From positions 1 through 64,000 of the forward strand of contig JAOMTQ010000003.1 of NCBI GenBank assembly GCA_028355955.1: a stretch of 64,000 nt of DNA, written 5' to 3'. How positions within the stretch are numbered: position 1 is the first letter of the stretch; each line of letters opens with the position of its first letter. Positions 39,849 to 47,456 of this stretch are shown here, in pieces. The notes beneath the pieces were generated by a model. That model made no database searches. It was not told the DNA's origin and worked only from the letters and a program-made list of their open reading frames with translations. The translations under genes were made by a program, and so were the position numbers. The stretch comes from Methylophilaceae bacterium (GTDB taxonomy: Bacteria > Pseudomonadota > Gammaproteobacteria > Burkholderiales > Methylophilaceae).

Positions 39849-40859
39849 TTATATAGGCTTTATATCTAAACGCTTAAATAATTGCTGGTCTTTTTCAACA
39901 TCTGGGTTTCCTGTCGTTAGAAGCTCCTCGCCATAAAAAATTGAGTTAGCTCCTGCAAAAAAAGCTAATGCTTGAATGCCATCACTCATACTCTCTCTTC
40001 CCGCAGAAAGCCTAACAAAGCTTTTAGGCATACAAATTCTCGCGATTGCTATCATTCTGATAAACTCAAAGTGGTCAAGCTCGGACGCATCTATCAAAGG
40101 GGTCCCTTCTACTTTAGTTAATAAATTGATAGGAACACTCTCAGGTGGAACATTCATATTTGCAAGTTGGTAAATAAGATTGACACGGTCTTCTCTTGAC
40201 TCGCCCATACCTACAATACCTCCACAGCAAACATTAATGTCTGCATCTCTTACCCTGCTCAATGTGTCAAGTCTATCTTGATATGTCCTTGTTGTAATAA
40301 TCTCTCCATAATATTCTGGGGAGGTATCCAAATTATGATTATAGTAATCTAAACCAGCATCCTTTAGCCTTTCTGCTTGACCGTCTTTTAGCATACCTAA
40401 CGTTGCACATGTTTCTAAGCCAAGAGACTTAACCTCGGAAATCATCTCTTCAACCAAACCAATGTCTTTTTCTTTAGGTCCTCTCCATGCTGCTCCCATA
40501 CAAAATCTGGAAGCACCTGCATCTTTAGCCTGTTTTGCTGCCGAAATTACGTCCTTTATATTCATAATTGGCTCATTATCAACGGTTGTATCGTACCTTA
40601 CCGACTGGGGGCAATAGCCACAATCTTCAGAACAACCGCCCGTTTTAATTGATAATAAAGTGCTAAGCTGAACCTTATTGGGATCAAAATTATTTCTATG
40701 GACTTGATGAGCTTGGTATAGCAAATCGTTAAATGCTTGATCAAATAAGCCTTGAATGGCTATTTTTTTCCAAACTTCATTTTGAATTGTTTGTTTGGTT
40801 TTTTTAGGATTTATAAATGAAACAGTTTTTTCTTTTATCGCTGATTCTAATTTAGCCAT
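39849..40859 (-). CDS. bioB: Biotin synthase
   Basis: Radical-SAM enzyme that inserts sulfur into dethiobiotin. The [4Fe-4S] motif is [11 protein letters not shown] (about residues 75-85). Further conserved cysteine segments are CMGAAWR, ETCATLG and [13 protein letters not shown], and the arginine of the [2Fe-2S] site lies in [13 protein letters not shown]. The 336 residues fit. It heads the bioBFHCD operon, is divergent from trmL, and has a plausible TATAAT about 30 nt upstream. Confidence 0.97.
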   Translation of the reverse strand: MAKLESAIKEKTVSFINPKKTKQTIQNEVWKKIAIQGLFDQAFNDLLYQAHQVHRNNFDPNKVQLSTLLSIKTGGCSEDCGYCPQSVRYDTTVDNEPIMNIKDVISAAKQAKDAGASRFCMGAAWRGPKEKDIGLVEEMISEVKSLGLETCATLGMLKDGQAERLKDAGLDYYNHNLDTSPEYYGEIITTRTYQDRLDTLSRVRDADINVCCGGIVGMGESREDRVNLIYQLANMNVPPESVPINLLTKVEGTPLIDASELDHFEFIRMIAIARICMPKSFVRLSAGRESMSDGIQALAFFAGANSIFYGEELLTTGNPDVEKDQQLFKRLDIKPI

Positions 40860-40888
40860 TATAAATCCTATATACTTTTAATATAGCT

Positions 40889-40894
40889 ATTATA
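40889..40894 (-). promoter_or_regulatory. Candidate -10 of the bio operon
   Basis: On the minus strand a perfect TATAAT lies about 30 nt before the bioB ATG, which is itself preceded by GGAT. There is no clear -35 at 17 nt, so this is a modest prediction. The BirA-type long inverted repeat expected for repressible enteric bio promoters is not visible. Confidence 0.33.
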
Positions 40895-40951
40895 GATGAA
40901 TTGTTAAGACTTTTTATTTTATTTATTAACAACTGTATAAATTTTAATCAT

Positions 40952-41416
40952 ATGTTTAATTTAATTCTTTTTGAGCCAGAAATACCTCCTAACACTGGAA
41001 ATATAATACGTCTTTGTGCTAACACAGACTCAATGCTTCATCTGATAAAGCCATACGCGTTTGACCTAAGTAGTAAGAATTTACGAAGAGCTGGTTTAGA
41101 TTACATAGACCTCAATAATGTCGTAGAGCACGATTCCATTGGTAGCTGCTATAAAACTTTAAATAAAACAAGGTTTTTTGCTGTCACTACAAAAACTTCG
41201 TTTTTGTATACAAATTATAGTTATCAGAAGAATGATTCTTTTATATTTGGACCTGAAACAAGAGGCCTACCTCATGAGATACTAAATTCTGATGAAATTG
41301 AACAGAAAATTAGAATTCCAATGGTCAAAAATAATAGAAGTTTAAATCTATCTAATAGTGTAGGAATTGTTGTATACGAAGCATGGCGACAGTTAAATTT
41401 TGAAAATGGAAGTTAA
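40952..41416 (+). CDS. trmL: tRNA (cytidine/uridine-2'-O-) methyltransferase TrmL
   Basis: SPOUT-class methyltransferase that 2'-O-methylates the wobble base of tRNA-Leu isoacceptors. LILFEPEIPPNTGNIIRLCANT lies at the N-terminus, followed by the knot motifs FIFGPETRGLPHEIL near residue 96 and IPMVKNNRSLNLSNSVGIVVYEAWRQ at the end. The track opens at TTG 40901; ATG 40952 gives the standard 154 residues. Convergent with gpsA, 6 nt between the stops. Confidence 0.95.
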   Translation: MFNLILFEPEIPPNTGNIIRLCANTDSMLHLIKPYAFDLSSKNLRRAGLDYIDLNNVVEHDSIGSCYKTLNKTRFFAVTTKTSFLYTNYSYQKNDSFIFGPETRGLPHEILNSDEIEQKIRIPMVKNNRSLNLSNSVGIVVYEAWRQLNFENGS

Positions 41417-41422
41417 GCCTTG

Positions 41423-42418
41423 TTACTCTTGCGTAATTGGTCGTTGAATTAAATCTAAAACAGCCTCTTTTGCTGACTTTTCATAGAAAAGAACATTATT
41501 AACTTCATTAGTGATGGGCATATCAATATTGAGTAATGATGCGCGCATAGAGACCTCTTTGGCTGTATAGACGCCCTCAGCAACATGACCTAAGCCATGT
41601 AAAATAGATTGTAGTGATTCTCCCTTTGCAAGTCTTAGACCCACTTCACGATTGCGAGAATATTCACCTGTACATGTCAAAACCAGATCACCCATACCAG
41701 ATAACCCTATAAATGTTTCAGGCTTTGAGCCAATTTTTAAACCAAATCTCTTTATCTCGCTTAGACCTCTTGTGATTAAAGCCGCACGTGCATTATTACC
41801 AAAACCCATTCCATCAGAAATTCCAGCGGCAATAGCAATTACATTTTTTAGCGCTCCACCAACACAAACTCCTGCAATATCTGAGCTAATGTAAGATCGC
41901 ATATTATTATGATGAAAAAGAGGTGCAATTTTTTTTGAAAATGCTTCATCATTCGTCGCAATTGTGACTGCAGTAGGAAGGCCTCTTATAAGCTCTGCTG
42001 CAAAACTTGGTCCAGATAAAACACCCCAACTTCTTAAATCATTATTTGAACTTGGAAATTCATCATTAATAACTTCAAATGGAAGTTTTGCTGAGGACGC
42101 TTCTAGCCCCTTATTGGCCCATAAAATTGGGGCGTCAGAGCCTATATTTTTTAAATCTTTTAATGCTTTCCTAAGCCCTGCGGTTGGGATTGCGGATAGA
42201 ATAAAATCGCAATTTAATACCGAATCCTTAAAATTATCATTCAATGACAATAAATCAGGAAACTTAAAATCTCCTAAGTATTTTGGATTTGATCTTGATT
42301 TTTTCATACCAGAGATATGGCTAGCATCCCTTGACCATAATGTCACCGAAGTGTTTCTTGCTAGGTGAATAGCAAGCGCAGTTCCCCAAGCACCTGCTCC
42401 CAATACACCAACCTTCAT
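41423..42418 (-). CDS. gpsA: Glycerol-3-phosphate dehydrogenase [NAD(P)+]
   Basis: Reduces dihydroxyacetone phosphate to glycerol 3-phosphate for phospholipid synthesis. The dinucleotide motif VGVLGAGAWGTALAIHLA is at residues 3-20; GVLSGPSFAAEL near 135, GGALKNVIAIAAGISDG with the catalytic lysine near 187, and LSGMGDLVLTCTG near 243 are all present. The 331 residues are standard. It is last in grxC-secB-SH3-gpsA, 1 nt after the SH3 gene. Confidence 0.96.
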   Translation of the reverse strand: MKVGVLGAGAWGTALAIHLARNTSVTLWSRDASHISGMKKSRSNPKYLGDFKFPDLLSLNDNFKDSVLNCDFILSAIPTAGLRKALKDLKNIGSDAPILWANKGLEASSAKLPFEVINDEFPSSNNDLRSWGVLSGPSFAAELIRGLPTAVTIATNDEAFSKKIAPLFHHNNMRSYISSDIAGVCVGGALKNVIAIAAGISDGMGFGNNARAALITRGLSEIKRFGLKIGSKPETFIGLSGMGDLVLTCTGEYSRNREVGLRLAKGESLQSILHGLGHVAEGVYTAKEVSMRASLLNIDMPITNEVNNVLFYEKSAKEAVLDLIQRPITQE

Positions 42419-42419
42419 T

Positions 42420-42872
42420 CTATAAGCCCCATACTTCTTTAGAATTTATGAAACCAATTAAACCCTCAATTTGTGTTTTGACCTCTGCCCAATTACCAAC
42501 AAGCATAGGAGAATTTAATTTTAAGACAACGAATTTATCAACATTAGCAAGCTTATGGCTCTTATCATTTGCTTGATTAAAAATCACTGTGTCATCTTTT
42601 AAAATTAAAACAGTTCTTTCAATATGTGTAAATTTTGACTCTATCCAACTTATCTTACCATTATGATCTTTAACTTTTTTCCAATCTTTTAGGCTGACAA
42701 GAACTTCTAAGGGATAACCTTCTGTCACAATAAACATTTTTTCTGTTGTATTAGATGGGCCCTCGAATAGTACAGCTTGCTTTGCCTTAACCGAAATGAA
42801 GTCTGCTTGAGCAAAAAAACTAATTGCTATAAGGGGAAAAAATATTACAAAATTATAAACTTTTTCAACCAA
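42420..42872 (-). CDS. Exported bacterial SH3-domain protein
   Basis: A 150-residue protein with a signal peptide (VEKVYNFVIFFPLIAISFFAQA-like segment at residues about 2-23, cleavage near AQA-DF) and two SH3-like repeats. The first spans about 25-85 (VKAKQAVLFEGPSNTT...WKKVKDHNGKISWIES) and the second about 90-150 (VLILKDDTVIFNQAND...WAEVKTQIEGLIGFIN). It probably binds a periplasmic ligand such as peptidoglycan; function unknown. The track start would overlap secB by 134 nt; TTG 42872, 1 nt after the secB stop, gives a clean signal peptide. Confidence 0.8.
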   Translation of the reverse strand: MVEKVYNFVIFFPLIAISFFAQADFISVKAKQAVLFEGPSNTTEKMFIVTEGYPLEVLVSLKDWKKVKDHNGKISWIESKFTHIERTVLILKDDTVIFNQANDKSHKLANVDKFVVLKLNSPMLVGNWAEVKTQIEGLIGFINSKEVWGL

Positions 42873-42873
42873 A

Positions 42874-43380
42874 CTAATTAGCCTTTTTGGCAGCTCCCGC
42901 TTCTTTCTCTTTTTGCTGCATATACATCGTTTCGAAATTAATCGGGTTAAGAACAACAGGAGAGAAACCAGCTTTAGTAACCAAATCTGATATAGCTTCT
43001 CTGGCATAAGGGAAAAGTATATTGGGGCATGTAATAGCTAAAACCATCTCCATTCCATCCTCTGGTACATTTAAGATTTTAAAAATGCCTGACTGAGTTA
43101 CTTCGACCAGAAATGCAGTCTCATCAGATTGTTTTGACGTTACTGTAACCTGCAAACTTACTTCATAATAGCCGTCTGAAAGGGGTTTTGCAGCGTTATT
43201 GAGCTCAACAGAAATCTGAGGCGCCTCTCTATTAGTGAAAATTTCAGGGGAATTAGGTATCTCAACTGAGACATCTTTTAGAAATAGTTTTTCAATGCCA
43301 AAGCCTGGCCCTTGGTTTTTTGATTCAGATGTATCTATTTTTGTTGAAGCTTTTTTCTTAGTTTTTTTATCTTCAGCCAT
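42874..43380 (-). CDS. secB: Protein-export chaperone SecB
   Basis: Tetrameric cytosolic chaperone that keeps preproteins unfolded for SecA. Recognisable blocks are FLKDVSVEIPNSPEIF near residue 33, VELNNAAKPLSDGYYEVSLQVTVT near 53 and the C-terminal FPYAREAISDLVTKAGFSPVVLNPINFETMY stretch. A lysine-rich N-terminal extension (about 25 residues: AEDKKTKKKAST) is longer than usual. The 168 residues sit between grxC and the SH3 gene, a standard grxC-secB-gpsA neighbourhood. Confidence 0.96.
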   Translation of the reverse strand: MAEDKKTKKKASTKIDTSESKNQGPGFGIEKLFLKDVSVEIPNSPEIFTNREAPQISVELNNAAKPLSDGYYEVSLQVTVTSKQSDETAFLVEVTQSGIFKILNVPEDGMEMVLAITCPNILFPYAREAISDLVTKAGFSPVVLNPINFETMYMQQKEKEAGAAKKAN

Positions 43381-43470
43381 GTTTATTTCCTAATTTAATT
43401 TAATTAATATTTATTTAAACCATATTCTATCTCCTAAACATAGAATAATAAATATTTGCTTTTACTTTAT

Positions 43471-43731
43471 TTAATCCTCAAGGATTAATTTATCTAGATT
43501 TCCATCATTATTAATAGCCCTGAGTTGCTCAAAGCCTCCAATATGCTTATCTCCAATAAAAATTTGTGGCACAGTCTTTTCACCCGTGATTTTTATCATT
43601 TCATCCATATAAGAGGGGTTTTCATCAACCATAATTTTTTTAATTTTTTTAAAACCTTTATTAAGGAGGAGTTTTTCCGCATTCACACAGTATGGGCAAA
43701 ACTGAGAACTGTACATAAGAATTTTTTTCAT
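43471..43731 (-). CDS. grxC: Glutaredoxin 3
   Basis: Small thiol oxidoreductase that reduces disulfides with glutathione. Active site SSQFCPYCVNAEKLL (CPYC, residues 12-15 or close), the cis-proline motif KTVPQIFIGDKHIGGFEQL and a total of 86 residues match GrxC. It is separated from secB by 90 nt and divergent from gpmI, with a self-complementary ATTATAAT in the 99-nt gap between them. Confidence 0.95.
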   Translation of the reverse strand: MKKILMYSSQFCPYCVNAEKLLLNKGFKKIKKIMVDENPSYMDEMIKITGEKTVPQIFIGDKHIGGFEQLRAINNDGNLDKLILED

Positions 43732-43778
43732 AAATTAAAATCACTTGATAATAGATAATTAAATAGTAATGAATTGGT

Positions 43779-43786
43779 ATTATAAT
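43779..43786. promoter_or_regulatory. Self-complementary -10 between grxC and gpmI
   Basis: ATTATAAT is its own reverse complement, so it offers a perfect TATAAT on each strand, 45-55 nt from both start codons. Clear -35 boxes are lacking (ATTAAA at 17 nt on the plus strand). Symmetric -10 elements are a known cause of divergent transcription. Confidence 0.35.
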
Positions 43787-43830
43787 TGATGTATCAAATT
43801 AAAATTAATTCATTCCAATAATAAAATTAA

Positions 43831-45372
43831 ATGAAAAAAAACACTTTATTGCTGCTCATTCTTGATGGTTTTGGTCACAGCAATAACAAAGAATATAATG
43901 CAATTACCTCTGCAAATACACCAAATTTGGATCATTTACTCAAAACCTACCCTAATAGTTTAATCAATGCATCTGAGTCATTTGTTGGACTACCTAAGGG
44001 TCAAATGGGAAATTCAGAAGTAGGACATTTATGCATAGGTGCTGGAAGAGTAATAGATCAAGACTTGGATAGAATTAATAAATCAATAAAAGACAAAAGT
44101 TTTTTTTCAAATGATATTTTAATTCCTAGACTAGAAAAAATTTCTCAAAACAACAATGCCTTACACTTATTAGGACTTCTATCTGACGGAGGAGTTCATA
44201 GCCATATAGATCATATACTTGCTTTAATAAAACTTGCAAAGGAACAAAATGTTCAGCATGTATTTATTCACGTTATTCTCGATGGTCGCGATACTCCACC
44301 TAAGTCCGCTTCAGCATATATAAAAAAACTAGAAAATTTTTGTAAAGAAATAAACCTTGGTGAAATTAAAACAGTGTCTGGAAGATTTTATGCTATGGAT
44401 AGAGATAATAGATGGGATAGAACGCATTTAGCATACGATGCAATTGCTTGTGGATCTTCATCTTATACTGAGCCTTCAGCTCAACAAGCCCTCAATGAGT
44501 CATATACTAGAGGAGAATCTGATGAATTCGTAATTCCAACACTTATTAAAAAGTCAGGAACATATTCTGGAATTTGCGATAATGACATGGTCGTGTTCAT
44601 GAATTTTAGATCTGATCGAGCTAGACAGTTAACAAATAGCATCCTCAATGAATCATTTAACAAATTTAAACGTTCTTCACGACCTAACAAAATAAATTAT
44701 TTAACATTAACGAGTCATGATGAAAAACAAAAAAAAGCTGAATGTATATTTAAACCTATTGATGTCAAAAATTCTTTAGGTAAATATATTTCAGACCTTA
44801 ATAAGACTCAACTTCGTATAGCTGAGACAGAAAAATATCCACATGTGACCTTTTTCTTTAATGGAGGTATTGAAGAAAAATATAAAGGTGAGCAAAGAAT
44901 ACTAATTCCATCACAAAACGTTGCTACATATGACTTAAAGCCAGAAATGAGTGCGTATGAAATTACAGAAAAACTCCATGAAGCAATTATCTCCAAGAAC
45001 TATGATTTGATTGTATGTAATTACGCTAATGGGGATATGGTAGGTCATACTGGAAATTTAGAGGCAGCAATTAAAGCCATTGAGGTACTTGATGAATGTA
45101 TACATGAAATATATAAAGCAATAAAAAAAATAGGCGGTCAGATGATAATTACAGCAGACCATGGCAACGCAGAGGTGATGATGGATACAAAAAATCAACA
45201 AAAACATACCCAGCATACAGTAAATAAGGTGCCATTTATTTATGTAGGGAAAAAAATTAAATCAATTAAGCAAGGGGGTAAGCTATCTGATATTGCCCCG
45301 ACTATCCTAGGGTTAATGGGCGAAAACAAACCAAAAGAAATGACTGGGAAAAATTTAATTGAAATTGATTAG
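43831..45372 (+). CDS. gpmI: Phosphoglycerate mutase, cofactor-independent (iPGM)
   Basis: Interconverts 3- and 2-phosphoglycerate with two manganese ions. LLILDGFGHSNN at residues 7-18 gives metal ligand D12, and GQMGNSEVGHL near 60 holds the phosphorylated serine. IDHILALIKLA and HVILDGRDTPPKSA follow, then NYANGDMVGHTGN near 398, ITADHGNAEVM near 440 and THQHT-like KHTQHTVNKVPF. The 513 residues are standard. Its 3' end overlaps envC by 14 nt, a conserved gpmI-envC pair. Confidence 0.96.
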   Translation: MKKNTLLLLILDGFGHSNNKEYNAITSANTPNLDHLLKTYPNSLINASESFVGLPKGQMGNSEVGHLCIGAGRVIDQDLDRINKSIKDKSFFSNDILIPRLEKISQNNNALHLLGLLSDGGVHSHIDHILALIKLAKEQNVQHVFIHVILDGRDTPPKSASAYIKKLENFCKEINLGEIKTVSGRFYAMDRDNRWDRTHLAYDAIACGSSSYTEPSAQQALNESYTRGESDEFVIPTLIKKSGTYSGICDNDMVVFMNFRSDRARQLTNSILNESFNKFKRSSRPNKINYLTLTSHDEKQKKAECIFKPIDVKNSLGKYISDLNKTQLRIAETEKYPHVTFFFNGGIEEKYKGEQRILIPSQNVATYDLKPEMSAYEITEKLHEAIISKNYDLIVCNYANGDMVGHTGNLEAAIKAIEVLDECIHEIYKAIKKIGGQMIITADHGNAEVMMDTKNQQKHTQHTVNKVPFIYVGKKIKSIKQGGKLSDIAPTILGLMGENKPKEMTGKNLIEID

Positions 45373-46561
45373 AAAAATTAAGAATACACTCCTAATTCTT
45401 ATATTTAGTATGACATCCTTGAATCTCCTTTCTGGAGAAACCGATGATGCTAAAAGTAATTTAAACAAAATACAAAAACAAATTAATTTAATTGATAAAA
45501 AGATTAAAGAAAATTCAAAAGTTAAAAAAGGTTTAAATAGATCATTAAAAAAACACGAAAAGGAAATTAGTGCTACAAAAAAAGAAATTTTTAAAGTAAA
45601 AAAGAAACAAAAAAGTAACAAAAAGAAGTTAGCTACCTTAAACAAAAAATTAAAAAAATTAGAGAAGGAACTGTTTAAAAGGAGGCAATTACAAAATGAA
45701 ATACTCTATCAATCTTATATAAAACCAAAGCCTGGTTACTTGCAATTGTTCATAGAAGGGATAAATCCTAATGAAGTTTCAAGGCAGATTAACTATATTG
45801 GATATTTAACTAAAGCACAAAATGACAATATCCTTAAAATTGATGAGACAAGAAAAAATATCAGAGCAACGAAAAAATCAACAAAAAAAATTCTAAAAAA
45901 TGTTACTCAACTTAGAAAGAAGAAAGAGAAAAATGCAAAGAAGTTAGAAAAGAAGAAGAAAGAGAAAAAATTAACTTTAAACAAAATTTCAAAAAAACTT
46001 AAATCACAAAAAAGTAAAAAACTAAAACTGCAGCAAGATGAAAAAAAATTGAGTTCACTTGTTAAGAATCTTATGTTGAAACTTAAGGCTCAAGAAAAAA
46101 GAAGAAAAACAGAAAAAAAAGATATTAAAAAAGAGAAAAAAGTTATTGATGAAAGAGCTTATAAGGTAAATTTTGCCAAACTTAAAAAGAAACTAAAGCT
46201 TCCGGTAAAAGGTAAAGTTATATATAAGTATAATGCTAAAAGATCGGATACAGGAACAAGATGGAAGGGCTTATTTATAAAGGCCAAAGAAGGATCAAAT
46301 GTAAAATCTGTCGCCTCTGGACAAGTTGTTTTTTCTGACTGGCTAAGAGGATTTGGAAATATAATCATTATCGATCATGGGAAAAGCTATATGAGCCTTT
46401 ATGGAAATAATGATTCACTCTTAAAACAAAAAGGAGAATTTATAAAAGGTGGTGAGGTTATTGCTCTATCTGGAAACAGTGGTGGTAATAAGTATAACGG
46501 ACTATATTATGAACTTAGACATAATGGTAAACCCTTCAATCCACTTAAATGGACCAAATAA
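45359..46561 (+). CDS. envC: Murein hydrolase activator EnvC (degenerate LytM domain)
   Basis: Periplasmic regulator that activates amidases at the division septum. Signal peptide at about residues 1-24, a very lysine-rich coiled coil at about 25-260, then a C-terminal M23/LytM domain (about 285-400). The catalytic residues of active LytM enzymes are gone: HxxxD is RWKGLFIK and HxH is YYELRH, as in E. coli EnvC, so it is an activator, not a hydrolase. The start is TTG inside gpmI. The ctpA peptidase gene that often follows is absent. Confidence 0.92.
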   Translation: MKLIRKIKNTLLILIFSMTSLNLLSGETDDAKSNLNKIQKQINLIDKKIKENSKVKKGLNRSLKKHEKEISATKKEIFKVKKKQKSNKKKLATLNKKLKKLEKELFKRRQLQNEILYQSYIKPKPGYLQLFIEGINPNEVSRQINYIGYLTKAQNDNILKIDETRKNIRATKKSTKKILKNVTQLRKKKEKNAKKLEKKKKEKKLTLNKISKKLKSQKSKKLKLQQDEKKLSSLVKNLMLKLKAQEKRRKTEKKDIKKEKKVIDERAYKVNFAKLKKKLKLPVKGKVIYKYNAKRSDTGTRWKGLFIKAKEGSNVKSVASGQVVFSDWLRGFGNIIIIDHGKSYMSLYGNNDSLLKQKGEFIKGGEVIALSGNSGGNKYNGLYYELRHNGKPFNPLKWTK

Positions 46562-46566
46562 TAAAA

Positions 46567-46986
46567 TTACTCTCCAATAAAATGTAAATCTATACATCTT
46601 TCAAAACTACCAAATCGATGCTCATACAAAAAAATTCCCTGCCATGTTCCTAAATTTATTTCTTTATTTTTTATTGAGAAAGATAGATTGGTTTGAGTAA
46701 GTGCAGTTCTGATGTGGGCTGACATATCATCTGGTCCTTCTAAAATATGGCTGTATGCTTCATCACCATCAACAACCAATTTTTTAAGGAAATTTTCAAG
46801 ATCAAGCAAGACATCTGAGTCGTAATTTTCATTTACTAGAAGGCTAGCGGACGTATGCTTAATATTTAATGTCAATAATCCTGTATTAGCGTTTTCGTAA
46901 TTGATCCAATCTTTTATCTTTGGCGTAATATCATAAAGCTTTCTTCCACTTGTTAATTCAGTAATATTTCCAAAAATTTGAATCAT
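46567..46986 (-). CDS. yjbQ: YjbQ-family (UPF0047) protein
   Basis: A 139-residue cytosolic protein of the YjbQ/UPF0047 family, which forms trimers; a weak thiamine-phosphate synthase activity has been reported for the E. coli member but the role is unsettled. Diagnostic segments are LTLNIKHTSASLLVNENYD near residue 40, YSHILEGPDDMSAHI near 83 and LGTWQGIFLYEHR near 112. It is the last gene after lspA, in the place where ispH is often found, and converges with envC, 5 nt apart. Confidence 0.93.
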   Translation of the reverse strand: MIQIFGNITELTSGRKLYDITPKIKDWINYENANTGLLTLNIKHTSASLLVNENYDSDVLLDLENFLKKLVVDGDEAYSHILEGPDDMSAHIRTALTQTNLSFSIKNKEINLGTWQGIFLYEHRFGSFERCIDLHFIGE

Positions 46987-46994
46987 GTTAGCCT

Positions 46995-47456
46995 CTATGT
47001 TTTTTTATAACTTCTAATTGATCCATAAAGAAATAGCAATACACCTAAAGATATTGCACCATCAGCCACGTTAAATGCAGGCCAATAAAATTCATCGATA
47101 TGAAAATAAATAAAATCAATTACATAGCCATAGCTTATTCTGTCAAAAAGATTTCCAATTGCTCCCCCAAGTATCAGAAGTAATCCTAAAACAATTAGGA
47201 TATTTTTTTTATATTGATTTATTAACCATGGGATATATATAACCGCAAGCAATGAGATAACAATTAAAAAATATCTTTGCCACCCACCTTGATCACTCAA
47301 AAAACTAAAAGCAGCTCCTGGATTTTGGAAGTGCACAAGACTTAAAAACGATGTAATTTCAACTTGCTCACCATATATAATTTTATCTTGAATATAATTT
47401 TTTGAAAGAATATCTAACAAAAAAATAGATAAACTAATCAGATATAATTTAAGCAT
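46995..47456 (-). CDS. lspA: Prolipoprotein signal peptidase (signal peptidase II)
   Basis: Inner-membrane aspartic protease that removes the signal peptide of lipoproteins such as LptE. Four hydrophobic segments are visible, and the catalytic aspartates lie in GAIGNLFDRISYGYVIDF near residue 107 and FNVADGAISLGVLL near 128; NPGAAFSFLSDQGG is also typical. The 153 residues are slightly short. It overlaps the ileS 3' end by 8 nt, and ileS-lspA is a near-universal pair in proteobacteria. Confidence 0.95.
   Translation of the reverse strand: MLKLYLISLSIFLLDILSKNYIQDKIIYGEQVEITSFLSLVHFQNPGAAFSFLSDQGGWQRYFLIVISLLAVIYIPWLINQYKKNILIVLGLLLILGGAIGNLFDRISYGYVIDFIYFHIDEFYWPAFNVADGAISLGVLLFLYGSIRSYKKT

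Noticed and set aside
40889-40901. TTATAGATGAA upstream of bioB resembling a BioR operator half
   Set aside because: BioR sites are TTATAGATAA-like and mainly alphaproteobacterial; this match is imperfect, overlaps the -10, and is AT-rich sequence expected by chance.
42874-43007. 134-nt overlap of the SH3 ORF with secB suggesting a frameshift or fusion
   Set aside because: The overlap is only an artefact of the longest-ORF start. A TTG one base after the secB stop gives a clean signal peptide.
46159-46368. Minus-strand ORFs such as those opposite envC, ilvB, leuS and pdxA
   Set aside because: They lie entirely inside confidently assigned genes in other frames, have no ribosome sites or recognisable motifs, and are shadows.
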